In this document: positions 47,955-48,024 of the stretch, in pieces
Position numbering within the stretch: position 1 is the stretch's first letter
Layout of the letters: each line of letters opens with the position of its first letter
NCBI RefSeq assembly: GCF_003668875.1
Contig: NZ_RAWM01000063.1
Span: forward strand, 1 to 48,024
Origin: Corallococcus interemptor
Lineage (GTDB): Bacteria > Myxococcota > Myxococcia > Myxococcales > Myxococcaceae
Direction: 5' to 3'
DNA: 48,024 bases
Program-made: the position numbers and the translations under genes
The notes under the pieces: generated by a model
The model's database searches: none
What the model was told of the DNA's origin: nothing
The model's input: the letters and a program-made list of their open reading frames with translations, nothing else

Positions 47955-48024
47955 GGTGAGACTCCGGAAGACAGCAAAAGTTCGCTACGGCGCCCGGGGG
48001 GCGTTCGCGGGGGGAGGGGTTTCC

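Noticed and set aside
1-48024. tRNA, rRNA, CRISPR, transposase or phage genes
   Set aside because: None could be recognised on either strand.

Overview
The window is about 70% GC with strong GC3 codon bias. It encodes a protein with a MYXO-CTERM-like tail (Gly-Cys, hydrophobic stretch, Arg cluster), an abundance of lipoproteins, a serine/threonine kinase with a zinc-finger head, a Hint-domain lipoprotein, a MazF with no adjacent antitoxin and two chemoreceptor loci. Together these point to a myxobacterium, most likely Myxococcaceae (Myxococcus or Corallococcus type). The genus is an inference. I saw no rRNA, tRNA, CRISPR array, transposase, phage gene or replication origin.

Left part (1-5.3 kb, + strand): a tightly packed five-gene operon of an OprP-like porin, a VTC polyphosphate-polymerase domain protein, a thymidylate-kinase-like protein fused to about ten 27-residue repeats, a DUF4956 membrane protein and a lipoprotein, closed by a hairpin terminator. 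It looks like a phosphate-uptake/polyphosphate system. From 5.3 to 6.9 kb on the - strand lies a lower-GC patch of very small genes, four of them in one chain with two ATGA overlaps, including a 36-codon gene. From 7.1 to 15.9 kb (+) come a PKD-containing metallophosphatase with a sorting tail, an RsmB-type rRNA methyltransferase, an M61 peptidase with PDZ domain, a B-box/TPR membrane protein, a lipoprotein, an RNase HII with an altered GRG motif and a DUF2325-like protein.

Middle part (16-30.1 kb): a lone lower-GC protein resembling clostridial-toxin-type glycosyltransferases; a porin / phosphate-binding-like / chemoreceptor operon with a visible promoter; a C39-like cysteine peptidase with an SH3 region; a lipoprotein with two pilin-headgroup-like units; a secreted vanadium-haloperoxidase-like enzyme divergent from a MarR regulator carrying a perfect 33-bp palindrome at its promoter; a VOC protein; a Ser/Thr kinase with C-terminal beta-propeller-like repeats; and a DUF3060 protein.

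Right part (30.2-48 kb): a GH16 enzyme, then a - strand run of secreted proteins (degenerate subtilase-like lipoprotein, its partner, a Hint lipoprotein, a small Tat-signal protein and a papain-like Cys/His protein). These are followed by a DUF885 gene remnant, a GMC oxidoreductase, an FAD monooxygenase, a LysR / aldo-keto reductase divergent pair, MazF, a CPBP protease, an SDR-LysR operon with two matching TTTCC-N6-GGAAA operators, and a receptor-CheW-CheR chemotaxis operon running to the right edge.
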